A stretch of DNA of 64,000 nucleotides from CBDBND01 sp965207985 (GCA_965207985.1 CBDBND010000033.1:462164-526163); one strand, 5' to 3'. Shown: positions 1 through 9,566, numbered from the stretch's first letter. Program-made: numbers and translations. The notes: generated by a model not told the origin, from the sequence alone.

Positions 1-1
1 C

Positions 2-706
2 GATGCGATTGGACTGCTGAAGCCCTCAGAGGTTGGAGACAACGGATACCGGCAGTATGGCCGGGAAGAACTGCTGCACCTGCAACAGATTCTGTTCCAT
101 CGTGCACTCGGTATGCCACTCAGTGAAATCACAACGCTGATGGACGATCCCGATTATGACCAATTGGCGACATTGTCAGCCTTGAAAAATGATCTTGCGG
201 TGAAGCAGGCCCGTTTTGGCATTCTCATTAAAACCCTCGACCATACGCTTGCTCACCTGGCGCGTGGAAAAACCCTCAAGGACAGTGATCTTTATGCATG
301 TTTTGAGCCTGAGCAGCAGTCCACTTACGAAACCTGGCTGATTGAAACGTTCGGAGAAAGTATTCAGACGGAGATCGAACATAGCAATAAGGCGTTCACG
401 CGCATGACCGATGAAGAAAAAGAGTCGGTCATGCATGAACTCTTTGAACTTGAGCAGGGCCTGGCAGAAGGATTGCGTCAGGGTGAAGCGCCAGATTCAG
501 CGACCCTGGACCTCCTTCTCGACCGCCACAGGGCCTGGGTGGCATTTATGTGGGACCGTCCCTGCACACCTGAAGCTTACGGAGGATTGGCGGACCTCTA
601 TCTCTCTCATCCCGACTTCGAGAAACGGTTTGAGCAGATCGAGCCGGGATTCACTGCCTATCTGACGGGTGCCATGAAGGCTTACGCGACCCGGGTCGCC
701 AACTAA
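2..706 (+). CDS. MerR-family regulator with TipAS-like effector domain (5' partial)
   Basis: The open frame runs in from the window edge, so the N-terminus is missing. The first 40 codons read as the end of a MerR winged helix-turn-helix (IGLLKPSEVGDNGYRQYG, then LGMPLSEI). After that comes a roughly 150-residue all-helical region with the aromatic-rich pattern of TipAS drug-binding domains (WVAFMWDRP, EAYGGLADLY). TipA-like proteins activate promoters with long spacers after binding small molecules. An internal ATG at 113 exists but lies inside the DNA-binding domain and is not the true start. It ends 2 nt from the convergent polyphosphate phosphotransferase gene. Confidence 0.85.
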   Translation, partial: DAIGLLKPSEVGDNGYRQYGREELLHLQQILFHRALGMPLSEITTLMDDPDYDQLATLSALKNDLAVKQARFGILIKTLDHTLAHLARGKTLKDSDLYACFEPEQQSTYETWLIETFGESIQTEIEHSNKAFTRMTDEEKESVMHELFELEQGLAEGLRQGEAPDSATLDLLLDRHRAWVAFMWDRPCTPEAYGGLADLYLSHPDFEKRFEQIEPGFTAYLTGAMKAYATRVAN

Positions 707-708
707 TG

Positions 709-2289
709 TTACCTCTTCCTCTTCGCCCGCTTTTTCTGTCGCCTGTCGTGACTGAGCCGTTCCTCCAGTGCTTCTATGAAAAGGTCGACACAGCGTAGCC
801 GGGCAAATCGTTTCGAATTGGCGGGAATGAGATGCCAGGGCGCATGGGCGTTGGATGTGCGTTCGACCATGTGATGCACGGCGGCTTCATAAAGGTCCCA
901 CTTTTCGCGGTTGCGCCAGTCTTCTTCCGTCAGCTTCCACTGTTTGTATTCGACCTTGGCACGCTTCTTGAACCGCTTGAGTTGTTCCTCAGGCGTGACG
1001 TGCAGCCAGAACTTTTGCACCACGGCACCGTTGTCCTCCAGCATTTCCTCGAAATCGTTGATTTCGCCGTAAGAGCGCTGAAGTTCCGTTTCTGAAATAA
1101 ATCCTTCGATCCACTCCACCAGCACCCGGCCATACCACGAGCGGTCGAAAACGGTGATGGTCCCGGCCCGGCCAAGCCGCCGCCAGAAACGCCACAGATA
1201 GTGGTGCGCCCGTTCTTCGTCGGTAGGCGTTGCAATAGGAACGACGTGATAATCGCGCAGATCAAGGCCATGGGTGAGATGGCGGATCGTGCCGCCCTTG
1301 CCGGCTGCATCCCATCCTTCAAAAACAAGGACCGTTGATATACCCCTGTCGCGCGCCTCGGCTTGCAACGGCGCCAAACGGGCTTCCTGTATTTTAAGCG
1401 TCTCAGCAAACATGTCTTTTTCGACGTCGCGGCTCATATCGAGATCACCGAGAACAGAGGTAATTCCCTTGGGCGATTGAGGAGGTGCCGCGATCTGTGG
1501 CTTGGACGTCTTACCTTTGCCTGCTTTCTTACTTTTTTTCTTTGATTTCCCTTTTGTCTTTTTCGATTTGGATGGATTTCGGGCATCAAGGTGAGCTTGA
1601 AGAACATCTGCGAAAAGATCCACCGCTGCGGCGGTGCGGTGACATCGATCACTGCCTTCAATCAAATGCCAGTCGGCGACATCTGTTGACGTGGCCCGGA
1701 TACCCACTTCTGCCGCAGCAACATAGGCATCGTACTTTTCGAGCTTTTCCATATCCCGATCATCCACCCTCCACTGCTCAAGAGGATCGGAATTGATGGT
1801 GGACAATCGCGCTTCTTGATTTTCTTTGCTTAAGTGAAACCAGACCTTGAACATGAGCGCGCCGTCCAAGGCCAGGGCCCGTTCGAACCGTTCCACTTTT
1901 TCTAGTGCAGCGGCGTAAGCCTCTTCGTTTAGAATACCGTCGACCCGGTTCTGTACGGCCCGATCCCACCAGGCGTGAAAGTACAGACCGATGGAACCGG
2001 CGGGTGCCAGCGCACGCCAATAGCGCCAATAAGGCGGCTGTTCCCGTTCTTCGTTGGTTCGCTCTCTGAAAGCGTGGACATGAATCCACCGTGGATCCAT
2101 CCAGTGAGTCAGCGTGTTGGCCACTTGCAATTGGCCGGCGCCTTTGATCCCTGCAAACTGAATCAAGACAGGACAGGGTTCGGCGCGCAATCGTTGTTGC
2201 AGATCGATCAAACGCAAACGCCTGCTGTCGACCTTTGAGTCAAAGATCTCCGGGTCGAGGATTTGCGCTTTTGAAACCATCTCGAACAT
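709..2289 (-). CDS. pap: polyphosphate:AMP phosphotransferase (double PPK2 domain)
   Basis: A 526-residue protein with two tandem PPK2 kinase domains, the usual architecture and size of polyphosphate:AMP phosphotransferases, which make ADP from AMP and polyphosphate in the cytoplasm. The C-terminal domain has an intact Walker A (EGWDAAGKGG, about residue 320) and Walker B-like FDRSWYGR. In the N-terminal domain the equivalent Walker A is degenerate (FAGIKGAGQ), as is usual in this family, so catalysis should rest on the second half. The two halves are joined by a very lysine-rich linker (about residues 237-270), possibly a polyphosphate-binding tether. ATG at 2289 is preceded by AAGGGG. Confidence 0.93.
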   Translation of the reverse strand: MFEMVSKAQILDPEIFDSKVDSRRLRLIDLQQRLRAEPCPVLIQFAGIKGAGQLQVANTLTHWMDPRWIHVHAFRERTNEEREQPPYWRYWRALAPAGSIGLYFHAWWDRAVQNRVDGILNEEAYAAALEKVERFERALALDGALMFKVWFHLSKENQEARLSTINSDPLEQWRVDDRDMEKLEKYDAYVAAAEVGIRATSTDVADWHLIEGSDRCHRTAAAVDLFADVLQAHLDARNPSKSKKTKGKSKKKSKKAGKGKTSKPQIAAPPQSPKGITSVLGDLDMSRDVEKDMFAETLKIQEARLAPLQAEARDRGISTVLVFEGWDAAGKGGTIRHLTHGLDLRDYHVVPIATPTDEERAHHYLWRFWRRLGRAGTITVFDRSWYGRVLVEWIEGFISETELQRSYGEINDFEEMLEDNGAVVQKFWLHVTPEEQLKRFKKRAKVEYKQWKLTEEDWRNREKWDLYEAAVHHMVERTSNAHAPWHLIPANSKRFARLRCVDLFIEALEERLSHDRRQKKRAKRKR

Positions 2290-2402
2290 GCCGCCCCTTT
2301 CTCCCCAGAATGTAAGGACAAGCAGAGCGCAAGGCTTTGACCCCGGTCAACCCCCGGCGAAGAAATAAAGCAAGGTTAGATTGTTCACCCTGACGGGATG
2401 GA

Positions 2403-2702
2403 CTATCCGGCGTGCCAGTTGTCCATCAGGAATTGGGAAATGTCCGGATTGATGTTGAACCAACGGGCATCGTTGTTGGTGCTGTCGACCACCACCAACT
2501 TGTCGTCCATGTTGAGCGCTCCCCAGACCTTGTTGCCGACGTATTGAGCGTCGTATTCGCCGTGCATGTAATAGATCCCATTGCCCAGCTTCGCCCAGGA
2601 GCAACCGAACGCTTCAATGACATCTCTCACCTTTTCGTCGCCCCCTTTTTCAGGGCGCAAAAGTGAGAAACAGATAAAAACATTACGGGCTGTTGCTGCC
2701 AT
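2403..2702 (-). CDS. small Cas2/SinR-like ferredoxin-fold protein
   Basis: A 99-residue protein. The pattern of a first strand (NVFICFSLL), a helix with KVRDVIEAFG, a strand ending in GIYYMHGEY and a later DDKLVVVDST strand, ending in a FLMDNW tail, resembles the Cas2/VapD/SinR ferredoxin-like fold of many orphan SinR-annotated proteins. No CRISPR array or other cas gene is nearby, so a spacer-acquisition role is not indicated. A second small protein with the same outline is at 46460-46729. Start ATG has a GAGG-type ribosome site. Function unknown. Confidence 0.65.
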   Translation of the reverse strand: MAATARNVFICFSLLRPEKGGDEKVRDVIEAFGCSWAKLGNGIYYMHGEYDAQYVGNKVWGALNMDDKLVVVDSTNNDARWFNINPDISQFLMDNWHAG

Positions 2703-2869
2703 CCCTCATCTCCGACGCGTCTTATTATCGTTGTTCCGGTCCGGCCTCCGACTCCCGACCGGAAGGGGACCCGTTCAATCGTAAACGACTGAACCACAAG
2801 GTTTTTACGGGGGACAGGGTAGGAAAATCAACCCCTAGTCGTTCGGTGGCACACGTAATCGGGGAGAGC

Positions 2870-3225
2870 CTAGAGTTTCTTTGCCACCTCGGCACTTAAA
2901 TCGACGATGAGCGTGGTCCGGCATTTGGTGCGATCTTCAGAATCCCGGGCCTGATTCATGCCACCACGGAAGGTCGCATGGGCCGACCGGACCGTCAGAT
3001 CATACCCATCGATGTCCTTACGGGCGGCGGTCTCAAAGACCTTGATCGCCTCACTCAGGTCACTTTCCGTAAAATCGATGGGGTTATAGGCCCCTCTTCA
3101 GCGGTGTTGTTATCGATGACCTTCTTAACCCGTTCAACCGCTTGGACAATTCCGTTTGGCGGATCTTTGGAGACAAGACCATCAAGAGCTTGAACGGTGG
3201 ACTCTGCAACGGAAACAGGAATCAT
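2870..3225 (-). pseudogene. unrecognised small gene broken by a one-base deletion
   Basis: From the ATG at 3225 the frame reads MIPVSVAESTVQALDGLV and stops early at 3055. Restoring one G in the GGGG run near 3088-3092 joins it to a second open stretch (NPIDFTESDLSEAIKVFETA to LIVDLSAEVAKKL, stop at 2870) giving a protein of about 118 residues. Both halves have consistent amphipathic coding character. I do not recognise the family. Either a real frameshift or a homopolymer sequencing error. Confidence 0.6.
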
Positions 3226-3331
3226 AAGCGCACGCCTAACCAAAGAAACGACCCAGAATCAGGGCCTAGAGTCTGTACCACCGGGCCTGGGAACGGGCAA
3301 GAGTGCTGCAATCCTTTGCCAGCGCAAGGAC

Positions 3332-4249
3332 TTACTCGGCGGCCTCCGCCAAGGCGGGTGCATCCGGCAACTTGAAGATTCGGATGGCGTTGTCGCGGAG
3401 CAGTTTCGTTTTAGGAACCTCCCGAAAATTGTGCTCCTCCATCTCCTTGATGGCCCGGCGCGGATCGACGACGGGAAAATCCGTGCCGAAAAGGAACTTA
3501 TCCTGGCCATAGGTATTGGCGTAGTGGACCACGGAAGGTGGCCAATATTTCGGCGCATAGGCATCACCGGCCATGAAAATGTTTTCGTGCTTCCAGCACG
3601 TGGCGATCATTTCGTCGGCCCAGGGCGTGCCTAAGTGAATGCCAATGAGTCGCAACTCAGGAAAATCGATCGCCACTTGATCCAACGTGATGGGGCGGCC
3701 GACAGAGGGCAAGCGGCGCTCTTTGGAATAGATCAGGTTCTGGCCCACCTGCATCATGATGGGGATATCCAGCTCACAGCATTTGGCATAGACGGGATAA
3801 ATCTGCGCAGCATCGGGCGGCATGGCGAACCAATGGGGATACCAATGGGCGCCGACGAACCCATACTCCTTGACCGCGGTTTCCAGCTCCCCCAGCTGGG
3901 CCATGCCTCGGGTCGGGTCGATGCCGGCGAGGCCTGAGAATCGGTCCGGATATTTGGCGGTCACTTCGGCGATGCGCTCGTAGGTGACTTCGGTCGATCC
4001 CTTGACGTTGAGGTCGCCACAACGCACAGCAATGAGAAACGAGCGGTCGATCCCCGCTTCGTCCATCATTTTTATGTAGTCCTCGATCTCCACACCTTGG
4101 CGGATGGAGCCGTCCTGCCGCACTTTTTCCTGAAATGTGGAATCCGAGGCGATGCGCCCTTCCTCAAATTCCCGCGGCGTGCGGATATTGACGACGATGT
4201 CTATTGCTCCAATGCGGTTCGCATTTTTGGCACCAGTTCGTTCAGCCAT
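3332..4249 (-). CDS. amidohydrolase-family (ACMSD-like) TIM-barrel protein lacking the HxH motif
   Basis: A 305-residue protein of the amidohydrolase_2 type. The C-terminal hallmark FGTDFP (about residue 266) and the strand LIGIHLG are present. The N-terminal strand that normally carries the metal-binding HxH reads AIDIVVNIRTP, so both histidines are absent, and the usual later histidine is in a strand reading IMMQVGQ. Metal-dependent catalysis in the standard way is therefore doubtful; a non-catalytic or decarboxylase-like role is possible. The gene is transcribed divergently from the exported hydrolase at 4370 and ends about 110 nt upstream of the broken gene at 2870-3225. Confidence 0.75.
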   Translation of the reverse strand: MAERTGAKNANRIGAIDIVVNIRTPREFEEGRIASDSTFQEKVRQDGSIRQGVEIEDYIKMMDEAGIDRSFLIAVRCGDLNVKGSTEVTYERIAEVTAKYPDRFSGLAGIDPTRGMAQLGELETAVKEYGFVGAHWYPHWFAMPPDAAQIYPVYAKCCELDIPIMMQVGQNLIYSKERRLPSVGRPITLDQVAIDFPELRLIGIHLGTPWADEMIATCWKHENIFMAGDAYAPKYWPPSVVHYANTYGQDKFLFGTDFPVVDPRRAIKEMEEHNFREVPKTKLLRDNAIRIFKLPDAPALAEAAE

Positions 4250-4369
4250 AGGAGATCCCTGAAACAGATTTTGTTTGAGTGGTGATTAAGGGGCCAAAGA
4301 GAAGGCGTCAAGCGGATGGCATCAAGCGGACGACCCGACGTAGACTGACGTCCAACAGGAGGGACCGCC

Positions 4370-6163
4370 ATGTTCAAACGATTCAGCATAAGCATAGTTT
4401 TGGCCGCAGCGTTCGTTGCCGGCCCAGCCGCAGCGCAAGACATCACCCAAAACGTCATTACCTTGCTCACCGATGACGGTGCGCGGGTACCGGCCATCCT
4501 TATGCACCCGGCGTCGGGTATTAACACCCACAATCCGGGGGTGGTGATCCACCACGGCGGTCCGGGCGGCCATCCGGCCCGGGCCTGTTGCGCACCGCGC
4601 TGGGCGGCGGAGCACATGGCATCGCTCGGCTACACCACCATAAGCCCGCTCTCCCGTCACTCGTCGGGGCGCGATGCGGGCAGCTATCGCCGCGAACCCT
4701 TCGAGACGGCAACGCTGGACGTTAAAGCGGCGGTGGATTTTCTCGCCCAATTGGGGGCACAGGACATCATCCTCGCCGGTCATAGTCTGGGATCGATCCG
4801 CGTCACCCGCTACATGGTGGACACCCAAGACAGCCGCGTGAAAGCCATGGTCCATTACGCCCCGACCCGGGATCTGCCCGAATGGATGCGGGCCAACATG
4901 GGTCACGAACGCTATCTCGCCGTGGTCGACCGTCTATCCACCATGGTCTCAGAGGGACGCGGCGATGAGACCATCATCGAAGTTTACGAGCCGTCCTATC
5001 CGTCCCCACTGGGGCGGGAAAGCGCGTCGGTACAGACCGCACGCACTTGGCTCAACTGGTGGGGCCCGGCGGCACAGACCCGCAACACGGTGTGGTTCGG
5101 TGAGCTGACCGTCCCCCAACTGCTGCTTTCCGGTGATGAAGATACCTTCGTCACCATACCCTACATGGAAGAACTCAGAGACGCGGCGGTGAAAGCGCCC
5201 AGCGTGGACTTCCGCTGGTACGAAGGCGGCGTTGGTCACCTGTTCCAAGGCGCGCGCAAGGAAGCGTCCCAAGACACCACCGACTGGCTGGAAGATTTGG
5301 GCCTGGGTCCACGCCCGGCGGTGACCACCCGCTTTGTCGATACGGTGACGGCGGAAGGACGGGAACGCTCGGGCGTGTTCTACACACCGGCGGACGGCTC
5401 CGGTGCCGGTAAGACCGCGTTCATGGTGGTCTATGGCTACAGCGGCGACATCATGTGGAGTTCCAATCACTGGCTCTGTGTCCGTCTCGCCCAAGCCGGA
5501 CACGCCTGTCTTGCACCACAGACCAACGGCGGCGGCGCTAATGTCATCCGCACCACGTTGGAATCCGAGATGCCCGACTTTGCCGCCTGGGGCGACTGGC
5601 TCGAGGACAACGGTTACGACCGATTTGTCATGGCCGGCCACAGCTGGGGTGGTATCCGCATCACCCGCTACAAGGTGACGTCGGAGGACCCGCGGGTGGT
5701 CGGCATGGTTTATCTCGCGCCCACCGCGGATGCCCCGCCCTGGGCAGAGGCAGGCTTCGGCAAGGACGCGTACAACAGGATGGTGGCTAAAGCGGAAGCG
5801 GCGGTCGCTGCCGGTGACGGTAACCGGGTGCTTGTGGACGCGCCGTTCGTCAGTCCGCCCCCGGCGCCCCCGCGTCAGCCGCGGCCACGGCCCCAACTGG
5901 CGGCGAGTTTCCTGTCCCATTGGGGGCCCGATGCCAACACGGTGCATACAAAGGAGATGCGCAAGGTCAACGTACCGGTGCTTGCCATCGCCGGAAACTT
6001 GGACCCGTTTGTCGATCTGCCCTACCTGAACAAATTCACCCGATCAGCAGGCGGGCCGGGCGATGCCCGCTGGTACGACGACGGTGCGCCGCATTCTTTG
6101 ATTGGATGGGAGAAACGCACTACTGACGACGTCATCGCCTGGCTGGAGGATCGGGTTGATTAG
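4370..6163 (+). CDS. exported tandem-duplicated alpha/beta hydrolase
   Basis: A 597-residue protein with a clear Sec signal peptide (MFKRFSISIVLAAAFVAG, cleaved after AAAQ). The mature part contains two alpha/beta-hydrolase domains of about 280 residues in tandem. Each has a nucleophile elbow (AGHSLGSIRVTRY and AGHSWGGIRITRY), an acid strand (LSGDEDTF; AGNLDPFVDLPY) and a C-terminal histidine (GVGHLF; GAPHSL). The repeats share sequence beyond the motifs, so this is an internal duplication and fusion. A proline-rich linker (about residue 500) lies within the second domain. Probably a periplasmic esterase or amidase. Strong AGGAGG ribosome site. Its stop overlaps the stop of the convergent membrane-protein gene. 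Confidence 0.85.
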   Translation: MFKRFSISIVLAAAFVAGPAAAQDITQNVITLLTDDGARVPAILMHPASGINTHNPGVVIHHGGPGGHPARACCAPRWAAEHMASLGYTTISPLSRHSSGRDAGSYRREPFETATLDVKAAVDFLAQLGAQDIILAGHSLGSIRVTRYMVDTQDSRVKAMVHYAPTRDLPEWMRANMGHERYLAVVDRLSTMVSEGRGDETIIEVYEPSYPSPLGRESASVQTARTWLNWWGPAAQTRNTVWFGELTVPQLLLSGDEDTFVTIPYMEELRDAAVKAPSVDFRWYEGGVGHLFQGARKEASQDTTDWLEDLGLGPRPAVTTRFVDTVTAEGRERSGVFYTPADGSGAGKTAFMVVYGYSGDIMWSSNHWLCVRLAQAGHACLAPQTNGGGANVIRTTLESEMPDFAAWGDWLEDNGYDRFVMAGHSWGGIRITRYKVTSEDPRVVGMVYLAPTADAPPWAEAGFGKDAYNRMVAKAEAAVAAGDGNRVLVDAPFVSPPPAPPRQPRPRPQLAASFLSHWGPDANTVHTKEMRKVNVPVLAIAGNLDPFVDLPYLNKFTRSAGGPGDARWYDDGAPHSLIGWEKRTTDDVIAWLEDRVD

Positions 6164-6852
6164 AACGGCTGGAACAACCTGAGCAAAATCATCGCCGTGA
6201 ACAGGGTCCACAGGCCCCAGTTCAAGTAGATGTTGCGGTATTGGACCCGGGCGATGACCTGTTGGAAGGCGTCTTTATCACCGCCGGCGGCGTAGTCGCC
6301 CCAGGCGGCGGTCAGGGGCCGCGACGACAGGCGCATGAGCACACCGCCAGCCATGAGTGTCGCCAGCAGCACGTATTTGACACCAAGCCACGTGGGTATG
6401 AATGGCCCATTGCCCATAAGCGACTGTATGGCGACCACATACATCACCGCGACGACGATGTAGCGCCAATAGAGATCGATCTGCACCAGACGCTTGCCCA
6501 GGGTGTTGTCGCTGACCGGCGAGCCCGCCAGTAGAAATCCCGCCCAGATGTTGCCCAGCCACAGAGCACAGATGATCCATAGCCAGGGCAGAAAGGCGAC
6601 CGGAAGAATGGTGTACCCCTGCCAGGTTTCCAACGTCAGGCCCGAAGCGATGAACAGAATGAGTCCCATGCGCGGGTGTTGATCGCAGAGCAATTGGAAG
6701 CGGCGCATGCGGGTGCGCACCTCCGGCGTCACGTCCTTAGACGCGATGAGATAAAACGTCATTTGATTGACGACGAAATCGGAGCCCAGGTAGTAGCCGA
6801 TCACCGCCATGTGCAGCACCAGCATCCAGGTGACGGGGTCGTTATCCAGCAT
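6160..6852 (-). CDS. multi-pass membrane protein, paralogue A
   Basis: A 230-residue integral membrane protein with about six predicted TM segments. Motifs shared with its upstream neighbour are YLGSDFVV near the N-terminus, DQHPRMGLILFIASG and a WRY motif in a central helix. I do not recognise a characterised family. It is last in a three-gene operon (SDR, membrane protein B, membrane protein A), 12 nt behind the preceding stop. The two conserved SDF and QHPRMG signatures in both paralogues suggest a heteromeric membrane complex, possibly redox-related given the SDR, but that is inference. Confidence 0.75.
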   Translation of the reverse strand: MLDNDPVTWMLVLHMAVIGYYLGSDFVVNQMTFYLIASKDVTPEVRTRMRRFQLLCDQHPRMGLILFIASGLTLETWQGYTILPVAFLPWLWIICALWLGNIWAGFLLAGSPVSDNTLGKRLVQIDLYWRYIVVAVMYVVAIQSLMGNGPFIPTWLGVKYVLLATLMAGGVLMRLSSRPLTAAWGDYAAGGDKDAFQQVIARVQYRNIYLNWGLWTLFTAMILLRLFQPF

Positions 6853-6864
6853 GATCCCCTCCCC

Positions 6865-7533
6865 TCAAAACGGCCGTGTGACCAAAAGAACGGTCATGGC
6901 GATATAGAGGCCCCAGATGGACCAGGTGACATAGATGGCCCGATAGAGGCAGCGTTGCAGAACGGCCTCGAACTCGGGCGTGGACCCCGTTTCCATGTAT
7001 CCCGGCCAAGCGGCTTGAAGTTCGCGCACGGCGAAACGCACGGTCACCCCGCCGCCGATGAGCACCCCGAGCAACGCGTATTTCATCCCCATCCAACTGG
7101 ACGGGTAGTAGCCGCCGCCGAGTACGGACCACACGCCGGTGATGAGAAAGTAAGCGGCAATGACATAACGCCAGACCATGTCGACGGTGACCAGTTTGCG
7201 GCCCCAAGGTTTGGCCTCGTTCAAGAAACTGACCCAAATCTCGATAAACCAGACGGCGCAGATGCCCCAGATGACGGGTAGCATGTCCGGCCCGAAGTTT
7301 GACCAGCCACCGAGAATTTCCACTGTGTAGCCGGTGGCAATGAACAGAATCAGACCCATGCGCGGATGCTGGTCCGACAACAGGAGCGAGCGCAGCAGGC
7401 GAGCCCGTTCGGTAGGGGCCACATCGGCGGCACGCATAAAAAGGAACGTCCGTTGATCGACGACGAAGTCGGACCCCAGCAGATAGCCGATGATGATCAC
7501 GTGGATCATGAACGCTAGCATGAGAGGGTCCAT
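6865..7533 (-). CDS. multi-pass membrane protein, paralogue B
   Basis: About 222 residues, with the same topology and motifs as the gene at 6160-6852 (LLGSDFVVDQ, DQHPRMGLILFIATG, VWRYVIAAY), so the pair is a tandem duplication. ATG at 7533 is chosen over an upstream start because its A overlaps the TAA of the SDR gene (TAATG), a typical translational-coupling arrangement. The function is not known from sequence. Confidence 0.75.
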   Translation of the reverse strand: MDPLMLAFMIHVIIIGYLLGSDFVVDQRTFLFMRAADVAPTERARLLRSLLLSDQHPRMGLILFIATGYTVEILGGWSNFGPDMLPVIWGICAVWFIEIWVSFLNEAKPWGRKLVTVDMVWRYVIAAYFLITGVWSVLGGGYYPSSWMGMKYALLGVLIGGGVTVRFAVRELQAAWPGYMETGSTPEFEAVLQRCLYRAIYVTWSIWGLYIAMTVLLVTRPF

Positions 7534-8312
7534 TAGGCCGTCTCCTCCTCTGCCCGCTTTTCGGCCTGCTTGTCCCAATCAGCCGGGTCTTTTGCACCAA
7601 AGGCCTTTGGGTTCATTTGACGGGTGACGATGGGCAGGGTTGAGCCGTCCGGTTCGAAAAACTGACCGGCGGTTTCCACGGTGAGATCGTCGATGATCTT
7701 TTTGAGATAGCCCGCACTCTCTTCCGGTTCAAACACGCCCATGCTCAAGGTCGATTTGGATTTGACAAAACCAGGATGACCACAGGCGACGGCGATGCCC
7801 CGCGGACCGAGCATGAGGGACAATTGCATTACAACCTGATTGAGCGCTGTCTTGGAGGAGCGGAACAGCACCAAGCCAGCCGGCGGCTGGGCGCCGATGC
7901 GGCTGGAGACGAAATACATCTTCTTCTGATCGCCGGTGTCCACGTGCTCGACAAATGATTCCGCCAGTTTCATTTGCGCCATGCAATTGACTTTGAAAGC
8001 ATCGAACCAGGCGTCGTAGTCGGTCTCGCCAAACTCTCCCATGGGATTGAAGGTTTTGGCCGCGTTGGCCAACAGCACGTCGATGGGGGTGCCTTTTAGT
8101 TCTTCGGCCAGCGCTTCGATGGACTCGAAGTCACTCAGATCCATTGGATGAATGGACAGCCGATCGTCGTGTTCGGCGCCGAGAGATTTGAGATCATCCG
8201 CGCCGTCGGGATCGCGCACGGCGGCGATGACGCGCCAGCTATCTTCCAGATAGACCTTGGCAAAGCCGAGGCCTATGCCGCGATTGGCTCCGGTGATGAG
8301 AACAGTAGGCAT
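7533..8312 (-). CDS. short-chain dehydrogenase/reductase-like protein with Tyr-to-Phe in the active site
   Basis: A Rossmann-fold SDR of about 259 residues. TGANRGIG (residues 7-14) is the cofactor loop, MDLSD matches the D-x-D strand and ANAAK the NNAG motif. The catalytic YxxxK is replaced by FRSSK (LVLFRSSKTALNQ) while the lysine and the upstream Ser (VSSRIG) remain. Loss of the catalytic Tyr should impair ordinary oxidoreductase activity. First gene of an operon with two membrane proteins. ATG 8312 follows an excellent AGGAGG; a GTG lies one codon upstream. Confidence 0.88.
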   Translation of the reverse strand: MPTVLITGANRGIGLGFAKVYLEDSWRVIAAVRDPDGADDLKSLGAEHDDRLSIHPMDLSDFESIEALAEELKGTPIDVLLANAAKTFNPMGEFGETDYDAWFDAFKVNCMAQMKLAESFVEHVDTGDQKKMYFVSSRIGAQPPAGLVLFRSSKTALNQVVMQLSLMLGPRGIAVACGHPGFVKSKSTLSMGVFEPEESAGYLKKIIDDLTVETAGQFFEPDGSTLPIVTRQMNPKAFGAKDPADWDKQAEKRAEEETA

Positions 8313-8315
8313 CAC

Positions 8316-8760
8316 CCCTCCTCAAGCTCGATGATATCAACGATCACCATCGCGGCCCATGCGAACCGCTTGTCCTTACAGTCACTAGTTGGAGAGCGAA
8401 CAGACTTCAGTGCGCAGGCCCGATAGGCGATCATCGAACTCCTCCCTAAAGCGACACTAGAGGGTGGGTGTAGCAAAGCCAAGAGATCAAGCCAGGCTGC
8501 GCGACTTTGAGAGAGTTGGATTTTTTTGCCTTCGCTACCTTCAATCTAAAGAACACGAGTCAATTAGTGACATTGATCGTTTTTACCCTAATGGCCACAC
8601 ACGTCTTTTGGAGTGTCCCACCGCAATCGAAGCTTGCGCGAAAGTCACAAGCTAATGGATTGTTTTTCCCGAGTGAGTGACAATTGTAATCTAAACATGA
8701 TCCGGGATCTTAACGGTATCGAGTGAAACTGGCGGTGCGACTATGGCAAAATTCAAAGTT
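8316..8760. other. 445-nt region without a convincing gene
   Basis: Upstream region of the SDR operon followed by decayed sequence up to the IS3 end at 8761. Only short open stretches without family resemblance are visible. The SDR promoter is expected here but no clear -35/-10 pair stands out. Confidence 0.5.
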
Positions 8761-9566
8761 TGAGCTACTCCCTGATTATTGGACAGGTTCTGGTTTGATT
8801 TAAGCTACTTTCTGGGCCTGCTGATCGGTTTGGTTTTGCTCGATTGCCGTCCAATAGACCACGGCGGGCGGCCTGCCGCCAAGGGCGGAATGAGGACGCC
8901 TCTCATTGTAGAACGTGATCCATTTGCGGATACCCGCCCTGGCCTGTGAGCCGTTTTCCCAGGCGTGCAGATAGACGCACTCGTATTTGAGCGTGCGCCA
9001 AAGCCGCTCGACGAAGATGTTGTCGAGGAACCGCCCCTTGCCGTCCATCGAGATGCGCACGCCCGTCCGCCGAAGCCGGTCGGTCCAAGCAAACGAGGTG
9101 AACTGCGAGCCCTGGTCGGTGTTCATGATCTCTGGCGCACCGAACGTGTGGGTCGCCTCGTTTAACGCCTCGACGCAGAAGTCAGCCTCCAGCGTGTTCG
9201 AGATGCGCCAAGCCAGCACCGTGCGGGTAAACCAATCCATGATGGCAACCAGGTACAGGAACCCCCGGCGCATCGGCAGGTAGGTGATATCCGTTGCCCA
9301 GACCTGGTTCGGTCTGTTCACACTCAGCCCCCGGAGTAGATACGGCCAGGTCTTGTGCCCCTTCGCTGGCTTTGAGGTGCTGGGCTTCTGGTAGATCGGC
9401 ATCAGGCCCATGAGCCGCATCAGGCGGCGAATCCGCTTCTCATTGACGCAATGGCCTTCGTTCTTCAAATGCCACGTCATCTGCCGGACGCCAAAGAACG
9501 GCGTGTCCAGGAACTGTTCATCGATCTCACGCATCAGCGCGAGGTTCCTCTCGCTCTCACCCTTGG
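8761..9566 (-). mobile_element. IS3-family element, 3' part (OrfB end and terminal repeat)
   Basis: Nearly identical to the matching part of the complete element at 46808-48080. It starts with the terminal sequence TGAGCTACTCCC and carries the transposase frame 8800-9534 with the integrase-core motifs (ATDITYLPM, NTDQGSQFTS, NIFVERLWR). Homology ends abruptly in CCCTTGG at 9566, so OrfA and the first 30 residues of OrfB are missing. Inactive remnant. Confidence 0.9.

Noticed and set aside
2403..2702. Cas2-like protein as part of a CRISPR system
   Set aside because: No repeat array or other cas gene is present in the window; the fold is shared with SinR/VapD-type orphans.
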